Shown: positions 9,227 through 18,258 of the stretch, piece by piece
Layout of the letters: each line of letters begins with the position of its first letter
How positions within the stretch are numbered: the first letter of the stretch is position 1
Notes under the pieces: generated by a model
Database searches by the model: none
What the model saw: only the letters and a program-made list of their open reading frames with translations
What the model was told of the DNA's origin: nothing
Assembly: GCF_000224065.1 (NCBI RefSeq)
Contig: NZ_AFWT01000024.1
Location: 1-64,000, forward strand
DNA length: 64,000 bases
DNA from: Thiorhodococcus drewsii AZ1
GTDB lineage: Bacteria > Pseudomonadota > Gammaproteobacteria > Chromatiales > Chromatiaceae
Reading direction: 5' to 3'
Made by a program: the position numbers and the translations under genes

Positions 9227-11404
9227 ATGGACACGATGGAGACGCTATACGACGTCATGCTCTATGGGATTCAAGAGGGCAAGGATCGGATTGAGGTCGC
9301 GCGAGCAATTGCGAAATCCTTCTCGATGGAGCTCGAAAAGGCCGATCAGCTGCTCGAACGCGAAGAGGCTACTCTCGTCAAAAAGGGGGTTTCGTCCGAT
9401 CTCGCTCATCGTATGACGGAGGCATTGACCCGGGCCGGAGCAAAAGCGAACTGCAAACCGAGCATCGGCGGCACTGGGGATCTCTCGCTGGTTCCCAAAA
9501 CCTCGATCCTGGTCTGCCCGGGATGTAAAGAGCGTCTGGAATACCACATCGACCAGGAGGCTCCCCGACTCTGCCCCCGATGCGGGTTGGTCTTCGCCAA
9601 ATACAAGGAGGCGCACAAGCGCAAGCAGGAAGTCGAAGCGGTTCGGACCCGACTCAAACTCATGGAAGCAGGCCGCGACGAGGACGCCAAACGCAAGCAG
9701 GAGCAGGAGGAAGAGGAGCGAAACCGCAAGCGTCTGGAGGATCAGCTTCGCAAAGAAATGGGCATACCGGCCGGACTAAACAAGCGTTGGAAGTTCGTGA
9801 GCTCCGCCGCCGCGACACTGATTCTGGGACTCGGTGCCGGCGGTGCGGCAACCTTCTTCTTCCTTGATCATCAAGGGCGACTCAAGAGCTCGGCATCCCT
9901 GGCGCTGCAACAGACGTCCGATGGACTCGGCGCAATCGAAGGGGCATTGAATGCCGAGGGAATCCCGGGCGGATCAATCGACGGCACCTTGTCGCCCGCC
10001 CAGCAGGCATCCACAGAAGATCTGATCGCCCTGTCGCAAGGCATCCTCGAACAGGCCGGCGTAACAGCCGACCTTGGAGCAGTCATCGCCGCGACGACGA
10101 CGGATGACATCAGATCCAGCTCGACCTCGGCGGCCGGCGGTGCCTTCGGTCAGGTCAATCCACGCGCCCGAGATCCAGATCCGCTACACCGACTGACGAC
10201 TCAGGATCCGGAGTGGAGCCGTCTCATTGAACTCAATGCACTCGACGCGGTAACCGCCGGCAATGGCGCATTGGCGGTCAGCCTGGCGCGACGCTTGCCG
10301 CCAGGCCCAGAGCGAATCACCGCGCTCGCGAGGATCGGAGCCGCCGCGCGGCATCATGGACAGTCGGACGCGGCCCATACCCTGACGATCCTGGTAACGG
10401 ACGAGATCGCGCCCTTGACCTCCCCCTTGCCCAAAATAGACGCTCTGACTCGGGCGCTGGCGGCCTACGGACAGCCCGAGGCGCGCGCCGATGCGGCGGC
10501 CTTGATCAACCAGACCAAGCAACTGGCCCTCGCGACCCAATCAGCACCTCAACGCGCCGAGGCATGGGCCAGGATCGCACTGGCAGAAGCCAGATTGGGC
10601 ATGTCCAACGCGGCTCGCGAGAGCCTGCGCCAGGCGACGCTGCGACTAGGGAATCCCATGTCCCCGTCGCAGCATATCCGCATCGACAGCTACCTCGCGG
10701 CCGCACTCTTCCGGCTTGGAAGCAAAGATACCGCCATCGGCATCCTAGACAAGTCCACCTCCGGCCTGGAGCGGATCTCGACCACTGCGGAGCAGGATCG
10801 AGCCCGATTGGATATCGCCGATGCCTGGCTGCGCATCGGGAATCTCGACCGAGCCATCGCGGCGAGCCGGGGTGCCTCAGATCCGAGGGAATCCGAGCGA
10901 TTCCTGCTTGCCCTGATCCAGGAGCAGGCATTCTCCGGCAAATTTCTCGGACTTGCCTCGATTGCCGACTCCATCACGACACCGGAACACCGACTACGCG
11001 CACACGTCTTGCTGGGTAGCGCCTCGGAACGCCAGTCCTCCGCAGCCCAAACACACTTCCAACAGGGTCTGGCGAGCATCAAGGACATCAGCACCGAGAG
11101 CGAGCGGCGCGCCGCCCAGGCCGAACTGGCCCGCGTGCTTGTGCACGCCGGGTACGAGAAGACAGGAAAGCAGATGTTCATCCAGCTGGAAAATGAGCTT
11201 CAGCAAGCCAATGCCGGACCCGAGCGTGATCGCGGCTGGGCGATTCTAGCCATCAATCGCGCCCGCGCCTTCGAGCCATCAGCCGCACGGGAGTATCTGA
11301 GCAGGGTCACCGATCCCGATGTCCAGCGCCTCGCGAGCAGACAGCTCGCCGATATCGCTGGAACCCTCGATACCATGCAGGCCGTCCCCCCGAGCAAGAC
11401 CTAA
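9227..11404 (+). CDS. Unrecognised zinc-ribbon, single-TM protein with a large helical-repeat periplasmic domain
   Basis: Product of 725 residues. Visible order: an N-terminal helical region (1-85); a zinc-ribbon with CPGC and CPRC pairs around residues 103-125; a charged coiled coil (about 128-180, rich in K/R/E); one membrane segment (FVSSAAATLILGLGAGGAA, about 190-212); and a C-terminal 400-residue region of TPR-like alpha-helical pairs (for example RAEAWARIALAEARLGMSNA and ARLDIADAWLRIGNLDRAI). This suggests a cytoplasmic metal-binding head and a periplasmic scaffold. I do not recognise the family. Two ATGs (9227, 9236) are possible; the ribosome-binding site is weak. It stands alone, 184 bases after slyX. 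Confidence 0.85.
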   Translation: MDTMETLYDVMLYGIQEGKDRIEVARAIAKSFSMELEKADQLLEREEATLVKKGVSSDLAHRMTEALTRAGAKANCKPSIGGTGDLSLVPKTSILVCPGCKERLEYHIDQEAPRLCPRCGLVFAKYKEAHKRKQEVEAVRTRLKLMEAGRDEDAKRKQEQEEEERNRKRLEDQLRKEMGIPAGLNKRWKFVSSAAATLILGLGAGGAATFFFLDHQGRLKSSASLALQQTSDGLGAIEGALNAEGIPGGSIDGTLSPAQQASTEDLIALSQGILEQAGVTADLGAVIAATTTDDIRSSSTSAAGGAFGQVNPRARDPDPLHRLTTQDPEWSRLIELNALDAVTAGNGALAVSLARRLPPGPERITALARIGAAARHHGQSDAAHTLTILVTDEIAPLTSPLPKIDALTRALAAYGQPEARADAAALINQTKQLALATQSAPQRAEAWARIALAEARLGMSNAARESLRQATLRLGNPMSPSQHIRIDSYLAAALFRLGSKDTAIGILDKSTSGLERISTTAEQDRARLDIADAWLRIGNLDRAIAASRGASDPRESERFLLALIQEQAFSGKFLGLASIADSITTPEHRLRAHVLLGSASERQSSAAQTHFQQGLASIKDISTESERRAAQAELARVLVHAGYEKTGKQMFIQLENELQQANAGPERDRGWAILAINRARAFEPSAAREYLSRVTDPDVQRLASRQLADIAGTLDTMQAVPPSKT

Positions 11405-11414
11405 CCCGACTGGC

Positions 11415-11450
11415 GGGGATGATCGCGCGCCACGGATTGCGGTCATCCCC
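11415..11450 (+). terminator. Stem-loop after the helical-repeat gene
   Basis: GGGGATGATCGC (11415-11426) pairs with GCGGTCATCCCC (11439-11450) over 12 positions with one G-U wobble and a 12-base loop, 10 bases after the stop codon. No U-run follows, so the efficiency as a terminator is uncertain. Confidence 0.5.
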
Positions 11451-11575
11451 ACGCGGTCCAGCCTTTCAGGACCGATGACCACGCATCCGCACAGAGGGGC
11501 TAAACCCCTTGCTCTGCGTGCAACGACATCGGATCATTGAGTGCTTGAACTGGCAGGAACCACGGCGATTGCACG

Positions 11576-12853
11576 ATGCAGATCTCACGAGGCCTAGAGT
11601 CGAACGACGCGCCCCCAACCACAAAGCCTCGAAGACGCCGAATAGATGCAGATCAGGCGACCCTTCCCTTGACGGTCACCTTCAGACGCGATTTCCAGGC
11701 GCTCTGCCTGTTCTGCCTCATCCTCGGACAACCGATCCAGGGACACGCCGGCAAACCGGCCTTTTCGCTCCATGGATTCGGAACGCTCGGTCTTGCCCGC
11801 TCGACCGACGACTCGGCCGAATTCGTCCGTGACCTCTCGCAACGCAACGGCCTGACCGAAGCCTGGAGCTTCGAAACCGACTCGGTGCTCGGCCTCCAGG
11901 CCAATCTGCATTTCAATCCCGAATTCGAAGGGGTCGTCCAGGCCGCTTCCCACTACAACCCGCATGGCGACTTTAAGCCCGAACTCACCTGGGCCTTCCT
12001 CAGCTACGCCCCATCGCCCGCCGTCACCCTGCGTGCCGGCCGTCTGGGCAATGAATTCTACATGCTCGCCGACTCACGTCTGGTCGGCTACTCCTATGTC
12101 ACCGTGCGCCCGCCCGTGGACTATTTCGGGACACTGCCCTTCGACTATTTCGACGGGCTGGATCTCGCGATCACCAGACCACTCGCGGGCGGACTCTTCA
12201 AGGCCAAGGCCTACGCGGGTCTGAGCCGCGAACAGTCACCCTGGGCGGAGCTTCAATTCAACATGAGCGGCTCACTGCTGGCCGGCGCCTATCTGGATTT
12301 CATCAAGGGTCCCTGGCAGTTCCGTCTGGGCCATGCCAACCTGCAATTCGATCGGGATCTGCCCGTCGAGGACTTCTACGACGCCCTGCCACCGAACACC
12401 GCCGACGAACTGCGGGTCGCCGACAAAAGCACCAGCTTCACCGCGTTCGGCGCGGTCTACGACTCAGGACCACTGCAAACGCAGTTCATGCTCAGCAGAA
12501 CCCTGAGCCACCACGGTGTCTTTCAGGACGCCTGGGCCGGCTATCTGATCCTGAGCTATCGGATGCACGCGCTCACCCCTTTCGTCGGCCTCTCGGCAGC
12601 CAAATCCTCACCCAAAGACCTCGACCATCCAATCCCCGGATACACTGACGTCTTCCAGGCCGAGTTCTACAACGATCAGCGCACCCTCTTCCTCGGCACA
12701 CGTTGGGATTTCATGGAAAACTTCTGTATCAAAGCCCAGATGGATATCGTGCGGGGCAAGCCCGAGTCACGTTTCCTCTATCGCTGGGAAAACCTCGAGG
12801 ATTGGGACGGAAGCATGACAGTCCTCAGCGTGACCCTGGACTTTATCTTCTAG
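11576..12853 (+). CDS. Outer-membrane porin-like beta-barrel protein
   Basis: Up to 425 residues. After a hydrophobic segment (FQALCLFCLILG) and likely cleavage after GHA, the mature start GKPAFSLHGFGTLGLA and the alternating amphipathic strands ending in the aromatic VTLDFIF are typical of an outer-membrane barrel whose C-terminal Phe is read by the BAM machinery. The start is unsure: ATG 11576 gives an unusually long arginine-rich n-region, whereas TTG 11669 would leave a normal signal peptide of about 28 residues. The stop TAG overlaps the GTG of the next gene (TAGTG), so the two are translationally coupled. Confidence 0.82.
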   Translation: MQISRGLESNDAPPTTKPRRRRIDADQATLPLTVTFRRDFQALCLFCLILGQPIQGHAGKPAFSLHGFGTLGLARSTDDSAEFVRDLSQRNGLTEAWSFETDSVLGLQANLHFNPEFEGVVQAASHYNPHGDFKPELTWAFLSYAPSPAVTLRAGRLGNEFYMLADSRLVGYSYVTVRPPVDYFGTLPFDYFDGLDLAITRPLAGGLFKAKAYAGLSREQSPWAELQFNMSGSLLAGAYLDFIKGPWQFRLGHANLQFDRDLPVEDFYDALPPNTADELRVADKSTSFTAFGAVYDSGPLQTQFMLSRTLSHHGVFQDAWAGYLILSYRMHALTPFVGLSAAKSSPKDLDHPIPGYTDVFQAEFYNDQRTLFLGTRWDFMENFCIKAQMDIVRGKPESRFLYRWENLEDWDGSMTVLSVTLDFIF

Positions 12854-13302
12854 TGGCACCTGTGCGATCGCGCCTTCTCATCCCACCGCTCCTGCTGGGC
12901 ATGCTGACCCTGGCCTCGTCGGTGATCGCCAACGAGACCTCTCTGGTCGTGGCCATACATGTGAGCGCGGGCGTCGAGACCCTGACGCGCGATCAGGTCA
13001 TCAACATCTTTCTCGGACGTTTTCGCCAGCTTCCCAACGGCCACTTGGCCATCCCGATCGACCAGGATTCGGATCACCCGATCAGGGCCGAGTTCTATCG
13101 CAGACTGGTGGGCAAGAATCCAGCCGAGATCCACGCCTACTGGGCCAGATTGATCTTCTCCGGCAAGACGACACCACCACGCGAAGCGGAAAGCGAGGAG
13201 CAAATCATCCAGTGGCTCATGACGGAGCCCGGCGCCATCGGCTATCTACCTGCCGACCGGCTACGCGAGCCGCTCAAGGCCGTCTTCACCCTAGACCCAT
13301 GA
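12853..13302 (+). CDS. PstS-like periplasmic substrate-binding-type protein (short)
   Basis: A 149-residue protein with a signal peptide (LLIPPLLLGMLTLASSVIA) followed by a half-length periplasmic binding fold. The motifs TRDQVINIFLGRFRQLPNG and PGAIGYLPADRL are characteristic of PstS/phosphate-binding-like proteins that occur outside transport operons. Length is about half that of a true PstS, so it is probably a sensor or adaptor rather than a transporter component (inference). Start GTG 12853 overlaps the porin stop; GTG 12862 is an alternative. Only 9 bases separate it from the c-di-GMP gene. Confidence 0.82.
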   Translation: MAPVRSRLLIPPLLLGMLTLASSVIANETSLVVAIHVSAGVETLTRDQVINIFLGRFRQLPNGHLAIPIDQDSDHPIRAEFYRRLVGKNPAEIHAYWARLIFSGKTTPPREAESEEQIIQWLMTEPGAIGYLPADRLREPLKAVFTLDP

Positions 13303-13311
13303 CAGATACCG

Positions 13312-15720
13312 ATGCATAAACTCAGCTGGCACCGCAGCATCCTCTTCCGTACCGCGTCGGTCCTAGTCGTCCTCTTTCTCTTCCTCGGCGTCTTCGCCCT
13401 GACCGTCACCTTCAAGCTCAACCAGTCCCGCGCCGAGGAGGAATCCATCGCGCGACTCGATCAACTGCTGGATACGGTCGAGAGCACCGCGAGCGTGGCC
13501 TGCTTCGCCAAGGACGATGTCCTCGCCACGGAGCTCGCCAATGGCCTGCTCAAAAACGCCGAGGTGCTCGCGGTCGACATCTTCGCCGGAGGCGAGAAGC
13601 TGACCGCTCGGCGGCGCACCGATGCGCCGCTTCCAATGACATCGGATGCGCCCGACGAACCGCCCCTGATACGCGATGTTTTTTCGCCCTTCAGTCCGAA
13701 TCTGCGCGTGGGCCAGATTCGCTTGACGCCAAATCGGGCCCTGATCGAGCAGAGCATGCGCTCCGAACTGCGACTCGCGACCATCCAAACGGCCATCGAG
13801 CTGGCCCTGGTGGCGCTCGCGGTCGTTGCGGTCGTGCTGCTGCAGGTCGTCCGTCCGATCAAGCAGATCTCCGATGGATTGCACGGGATGGATGCCACGC
13901 GCGGAGACCGTCTCACCGCCCCATCGCACCACAAGAGCTCGGAGATCGGATTCCTGGTCGAGGATGTCAACCTTCTGGCGGACGACCTGGTTCGCGCGCT
14001 CGACAAGGAGCGTAACTTGCGCATCCAGCGCGAGATGGACGAGCGCCGCTATCACGCCATCTTCCAGAACGTGGAGACCGGGATCTTCATCATCGACCGC
14101 GAGGGGGTCCTCATCTCCTGGAATCCCGCCTTCGAGCGTCTGATGCAGCTCTCGATCGCAACGCAACCGGAACAGCCGATCGCGCTACTCGATCTCGACT
14201 GGAAGGAGCCGATCGCGCTCGCCGAAATCCTGCTCAATTGTCTGAACAGTGCGAGCAGCGTATCCAGAGACTTGGCCCATCAGCGTGCGAACGAGGACGA
14301 CATCTGGTTCAGCATGGTACTCACGCCGATCGGTAACGGCTCCATCCAGGGCGTGATCCACGACATCACCGAACACAAACAGGCCGAGGAATCGGCCAAA
14401 CGCCTTGCCGTCACCGACCCGCTCACCGGCCTTGCCAACCGTATCGGGCTGGAGCGACGGCTCGCGGATCTGGTCGAGCACTACGGCCAACCGCATGCGT
14501 TCGGATTCTCACTGATTCTGGTCGACTTCGACGACTTCACCCGCATCAACGACAGCTACGGTCTCGCGCTCGGAGACGACATCCTGAAGGAGGCGGCCAG
14601 TCGACTCTCCGCCTGCATCAAGAACACAGACCTGATCGCACGGCTGGGAGCCGACCAATTCGCCATCGCACTGTCCAATATCTATTCCGGCCTCGACATC
14701 GAGTGCGTGGCCAAGCGCATCCAACAGCGTCTGCAACCACCCTTCTTCGTCACCGGATCGCCCGTTCTGCTGCATGCCAGCCTGGGAATCGCCATCTATC
14801 CCCAAGACTCGAACGAGGGCGCGAGCGACCTCCTCCACCACGCCGAGCTCGCACTCGCGCACGCCAAGGATAAGGGCGGCAACCTGATTCAGTTCTTCGA
14901 TCCGCTGCTCGCGCTCGCGATCGAGGAGCGCCGACACTTGGAGAGCGAACTGCGCCGGGCGATTCGCGAGCACGAATTCGTCCTCTACTATCAGCCGATC
15001 GTCGATCTGGTGGAGGACACACTGGTAGGCGCCGAGGCATTGATTCGTTGGCGTCACCCCGAGCGCGGACTGGTGCCGCCCGACGATTTCATTCCGCTCG
15101 CCGAGGAGAGCGGCCTCATCGGCGAGATCGGACTCTGGGCGCTGGAGGTGGCCTCGGAACAACTGGCGAAATGGCGCGCGCAAGCCATCCAACTCTACCT
15201 CTCGGTCAACGTCTCGGCGCGACAGATCCCGGATGGATTGCCACCCGAGACGCTCTTCGAGACCGCTCGGCGCCACGGCTGCGCTCCCCAGTCGCTCGCG
15301 CTCGAAATCACCGAAGGCGTCCTGCTGAGCGATTTCGGTAGCACGGCTCAGTGGCTGAGCAAGATTCGCGAGCAGGGCTTTCCGGTCTATCTCGACGACT
15401 TCGGAACTGGCTACTCATCCCTCTCCTATCTGAAGCGTTTCGCCGTGGACCGGCTCAAAATAGACAAGAGCTTCGTGCGCGACATCGCCACCAACGCCAG
15501 CGATCGCGCACTAGTGGAAGCGATCATTGCCATGGCCAAGAGCCTCGGCATCGAGGTGGTCGCCGAAGGCGTCGAGGATGCCGAACACGTCCGACTGCTG
15601 CGCGGAATGGGTTGCAGGTACGCCCAGGGCTACTTCTTCTCACGCCCCCTGCCGATCGACGCATTCTACGCCTTCCGCGATCGAATTCCGCTCTTGCTAC
15701 GGAACACCGAGGAACACTAG
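13312..15720 (+). CDS. Membrane PAS-GGDEF-EAL protein, probable c-di-GMP phosphodiesterase
   Basis: Product of 802 residues: TM1 (about 12-32), a periplasmic sensor region (about 35-155), TM2 (about 158-180), HAMP-like linker, PAS domain (about 245-360), GGDEF domain (about 365-525) and EAL domain (about 540-795). The signature of the cyclase domain is changed to GADQF near residue 445, so synthesis is unlikely. The EAL domain keeps GAEALIRW, SVNVSARQ, EITEG, DDFGTGYSS, KIDKSF, AEGVED and YAQGY, so hydrolysis of c-di-GMP is expected. It is the last gene of the porin/PstS-like operon, which suggests that the small periplasmic protein signals to its sensor region. Confidence 0.9.
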   Translation: MHKLSWHRSILFRTASVLVVLFLFLGVFALTVTFKLNQSRAEEESIARLDQLLDTVESTASVACFAKDDVLATELANGLLKNAEVLAVDIFAGGEKLTARRRTDAPLPMTSDAPDEPPLIRDVFSPFSPNLRVGQIRLTPNRALIEQSMRSELRLATIQTAIELALVALAVVAVVLLQVVRPIKQISDGLHGMDATRGDRLTAPSHHKSSEIGFLVEDVNLLADDLVRALDKERNLRIQREMDERRYHAIFQNVETGIFIIDREGVLISWNPAFERLMQLSIATQPEQPIALLDLDWKEPIALAEILLNCLNSASSVSRDLAHQRANEDDIWFSMVLTPIGNGSIQGVIHDITEHKQAEESAKRLAVTDPLTGLANRIGLERRLADLVEHYGQPHAFGFSLILVDFDDFTRINDSYGLALGDDILKEAASRLSACIKNTDLIARLGADQFAIALSNIYSGLDIECVAKRIQQRLQPPFFVTGSPVLLHASLGIAIYPQDSNEGASDLLHHAELALAHAKDKGGNLIQFFDPLLALAIEERRHLESELRRAIREHEFVLYYQPIVDLVEDTLVGAEALIRWRHPERGLVPPDDFIPLAEESGLIGEIGLWALEVASEQLAKWRAQAIQLYLSVNVSARQIPDGLPPETLFETARRHGCAPQSLALEITEGVLLSDFGSTAQWLSKIREQGFPVYLDDFGTGYSSLSYLKRFAVDRLKIDKSFVRDIATNASDRALVEAIIAMAKSLGIEVVAEGVEDAEHVRLLRGMGCRYAQGYFFSRPLPIDAFYAFRDRIPLLLRNTEEH

Positions 15721-16607
15721 CGACGACGACCGGGACCGCCCAATTTGGGTCCTCTGCCCGGCGCCGAATGCCCCTCTCCTCTGGGATTCCAAGAACGCAC
15801 GACCGGCTTACGCCCAACGGGCTGAGGAGCGGACATGCCCGCCTGCGCCATCAGGACCGAACGCTCCTCATCGGTGAGCGGACGCCAGTTTCCTGGAAAG
15901 AGCCGACGCCCGAGCTCGATGTTTCCATAACGGACGCGAATCAATCGACTCACGGTGCAGCCGGCGGCCTCCCAGAGTCGACGCACCTCACGGTTGCGCC
16001 CCTCGCGCAGCACCACATGGAACCAGCGGTTCGCTCCCGACCCGCCGCGTTCGACGACGGAGTCGAGCTTGGCCGGTCCGTCCTCCAGCTCGATCCCCTC
16101 GGCGAGACGCGTCAGCGTTTCCGGCGAGACCTCGCCCAGGATACGCACCGCGTATTCGCGCTCGATCTCGCTCGACGGATGCATCAGACGGTTGGCCAAC
16201 TCGCCATCCGTGGTGAAGAGGATCAGTCCGGAGGTATTGATATCCAGTCGACCGACCGCGATCCAACGGCCATCCTTGGGACGCGGCAGCCGCTTGAAGA
16301 CGGTCGGGCGCTCCTCCGGATCACGCCGCGTCACCAACTCGCCCTCGGGCTTGTGGTAGGCAATGACCTGTTGCAAGGAGTCGCGCTTGCGCTGGAGCCG
16401 AACATCGCGGCCATCGACGCGGATCCGATCCGATGAGGTCGCCCGATCCCCCAGCTTGGCCAGATCGCCGTTGACGCGCACGCGCCCCTCGGCGATCCAG
16501 GCATCGATCTCGCGACGCGATCCGAGACCCGCTTCGGCGAGCAGCTTCTGGAGCCGGACCGGCTCCTCGGTGCTGGGAAATGGGGGGGGGCGACGGTTGT
16601 TTCTCAT
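15717..16607 (-). CDS. rluB: 23S rRNA pseudouridine synthase B (RluB type)
   Basis: A 296-residue enzyme that converts a uridine of 23S rRNA to pseudouridine. It has an N-terminal S4 RNA-binding domain (RLQKLLAEAGLGSRREID, about 18-75) and an RsuA/RluB-type catalytic domain with the aspartate in GRLDINTSGLILFT. A basic C-terminal tail (RGPKLGGPGRRR) is common in this family. Start ATG 16607 is chosen because the S4 domain begins shortly after; the frame is open upstream without homology. Codons 6-9 contain a run of nine C residues on the coding strand. The stop codon overlaps the stop of the convergent c-di-GMP gene (CTAG). It follows scpB after about 110 bases. Confidence 0.92.
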   Translation of the reverse strand: MRNNRRPPPFPSTEEPVRLQKLLAEAGLGSRREIDAWIAEGRVRVNGDLAKLGDRATSSDRIRVDGRDVRLQRKRDSLQQVIAYHKPEGELVTRRDPEERPTVFKRLPRPKDGRWIAVGRLDINTSGLILFTTDGELANRLMHPSSEIEREYAVRILGEVSPETLTRLAEGIELEDGPAKLDSVVERGGSGANRWFHVVLREGRNREVRRLWEAAGCTVSRLIRVRYGNIELGRRLFPGNWRPLTDEERSVLMAQAGMSAPQPVGRKPVVRSWNPRGEGHSAPGRGPKLGGPGRRR

Positions 16608-16719
16608 GTCTGGGCCTAAATCCCTAATCGGGAATCGAAAATGCGCAAAAGCGCTAACAAAAACAAAGAGCTGAATTAACCATAGCGCGCCTCCGCAGGA
16701 CGTGCGCCAGACATCGCGC

Positions 16720-17322
16720 TCAGGATTCGAGCTCGGTGATTGACCGAGCGCTGGTCTCGGGCGGCTCCAACGGCAATTCCCGGTCGAACAGCGCCTCTGG
16801 ATCGCGGATCTCCGACAATGGCGGCAGATCATTGAGCGAGCGCAGCCCGAAATAGTCGAGAAATTTACGCGTGGTCGCATAGAGCGCCGGTCTACCCGGC
16901 ACATCCCGGTGCCCGACCACTCTGACCCACTCGCGTTCGGTCAGCGTCTTGATGATGTTGGTGCTCACCGCCACGCCACGAATCTCCTCGATCTCGCCAC
17001 GCGTGATCGGCTGACGATAGGCGATCAGCGACAGGATCTCCAGCAGGGCGCGCGAATAGCGCGGCGCCTTCTCGTCCCACAGCCGCGCCACCCAGGGCGC
17101 GACCTGAGAGCGAACCTGGACGCGAAATCCGCCGGCGACCTCGGCGATCTCGATCCCGCGATCGACGTAGTCGACCTCCAGTTCGCGGATGACATCCATC
17201 ACCCGGTCACGCTTCGGTCGCTCCTCCTCGGAAAAGAGCGCCAAGATCTGATCGAGCGTCAGCGGTCCGCCCGCTGCGATCAGCGCGGCCTCAACGATGA
17301 GTTTAAGCGACGGCGATGTCAT
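16720..17322 (-). CDS. scpB: Segregation and condensation protein B
   Basis: A 200-residue winged-helix protein; with ScpA and SMC it forms the complex that compacts and segregates the chromosome. Typical stretches are LKLIVEAALIAAGGPLTLDQ, the second winged helix SRALLEILSLIAYRQPITRGEIE, and PALYATTRKFLDYFGL. ATG 17322 is used because it begins the family-typical N-terminus (MTSPSLKLIVEAAL); it lies inside the end of scpA, overlapping by 20 bases and implying coupled translation. The C-terminal 25 residues are acidic and variable. Confidence 0.93.
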   Translation of the reverse strand: MTSPSLKLIVEAALIAAGGPLTLDQILALFSEEERPKRDRVMDVIRELEVDYVDRGIEIAEVAGGFRVQVRSQVAPWVARLWDEKAPRYSRALLEILSLIAYRQPITRGEIEEIRGVAVSTNIIKTLTEREWVRVVGHRDVPGRPALYATTRKFLDYFGLRSLNDLPPLSEIRDPEALFDRELPLEPPETSARSITELES

Positions 17323-18199
17323 CGGATTCCTGATCGTTGGACTCACGCAGACGGACATGGATCGGCGAGAAGGGCTCGGACTGGACCAACTCCAGCACGC
17401 TCGACTTGGTCAGCTCCAGCGTGGCCAGGAAGGTCACCACGACACCGGCCCGCCCCTCGGCGAAATCGAACAAGGCCGCGAAATCGACGAAACCGCGACC
17501 ACGCAACCGCTCCATCACCTGTGACATGCGCTCGCGCAACGAGAGCGACTCCTTCTCGACCCGGTGGCTGGTAAAGAGCTGAGCCCTGGCCAGCACGCCG
17601 CGTAGTGCTACCAGCAACTCGCGCAGATCCACATCAGGCGGCTGACGCTGGATGAAACCAGGCGGAACCCCGGCGTGCACGATGAAGAGGTCCCGTTCCA
17701 GTCGCGGCAGGGCATCGAGGTCCTCGGCGGCCTGCTTGAAGCGCTCGTACTCCAGGAGCCGGCGGATGAGTTCCGCACGCGGGTCCGTGCCCTCCTCGTC
17801 CTCGGACTCGGTGCGTGGCAACAGCATGCGCGATTTGATCTCGGCCAGCATGGCGGCCATCACCAGATACTCGGCTGCCAGCTCCAGACGCAGCTCCTGC
17901 ATCAACTCCACGTACTCCATGTACTGATCCGTGATCGCGGCGACCGGGATGTCCAGGATATCCAGATTCTGGCGCTTGATGAGATAGAGCAGGAGGTCGA
18001 GCGGTCCCTCGAAGGCATCCAGGAACACCTCCAACGCATCCGGCGGAATGTAGAGATCCTGCGGTAGCGTCATGAACGGCGCACCCTGCACGACTGCGAA
18101 CGGCATCTCCTGCTGGAGCCCCATGGGTGTGGACTCCAACGCCATCGCTCCAGCCTCTTCCGAGGCTGGATGCTCTCGCTCCTCTTCCCTGCGTTCCAT
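17303..18199 (-). CDS. scpA: Segregation and condensation protein A
   Basis: Kleisin subunit of the SMC-ScpAB condensin, 298 residues. The N-terminal SMC-binding helix region shows FEGPLDLLLYLIKRQNLDILDIPVAAITDQYMEY in pieces around residues 63-95, then LAAEYLVMAAMLAEIKSRMLLP, and the C-terminal winged helix FAALFDFAEGRAGVVVTFLATLEL. The first 40 residues are variable, so start codons downstream of 18199 are possible. It lies 59 bases downstream of trpS on the same strand, as in many gammaproteobacteria. Confidence 0.93.
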   Translation of the reverse strand: MERREEEREHPASEEAGAMALESTPMGLQQEMPFAVVQGAPFMTLPQDLYIPPDALEVFLDAFEGPLDLLLYLIKRQNLDILDIPVAAITDQYMEYVELMQELRLELAAEYLVMAAMLAEIKSRMLLPRTESEDEEGTDPRAELIRRLLEYERFKQAAEDLDALPRLERDLFIVHAGVPPGFIQRQPPDVDLRELLVALRGVLARAQLFTSHRVEKESLSLRERMSQVMERLRGRGFVDFAALFDFAEGRAGVVVTFLATLELTKSSVLELVQSEPFSPIHVRLRESNDQESDDIAVA

Positions 18200-18258
18200 T
18201 CCTGCGGACTCGGATGCGTTCAGACGCCTTAGCGTTCGGCCGGGTCCGCCGCCACGAC

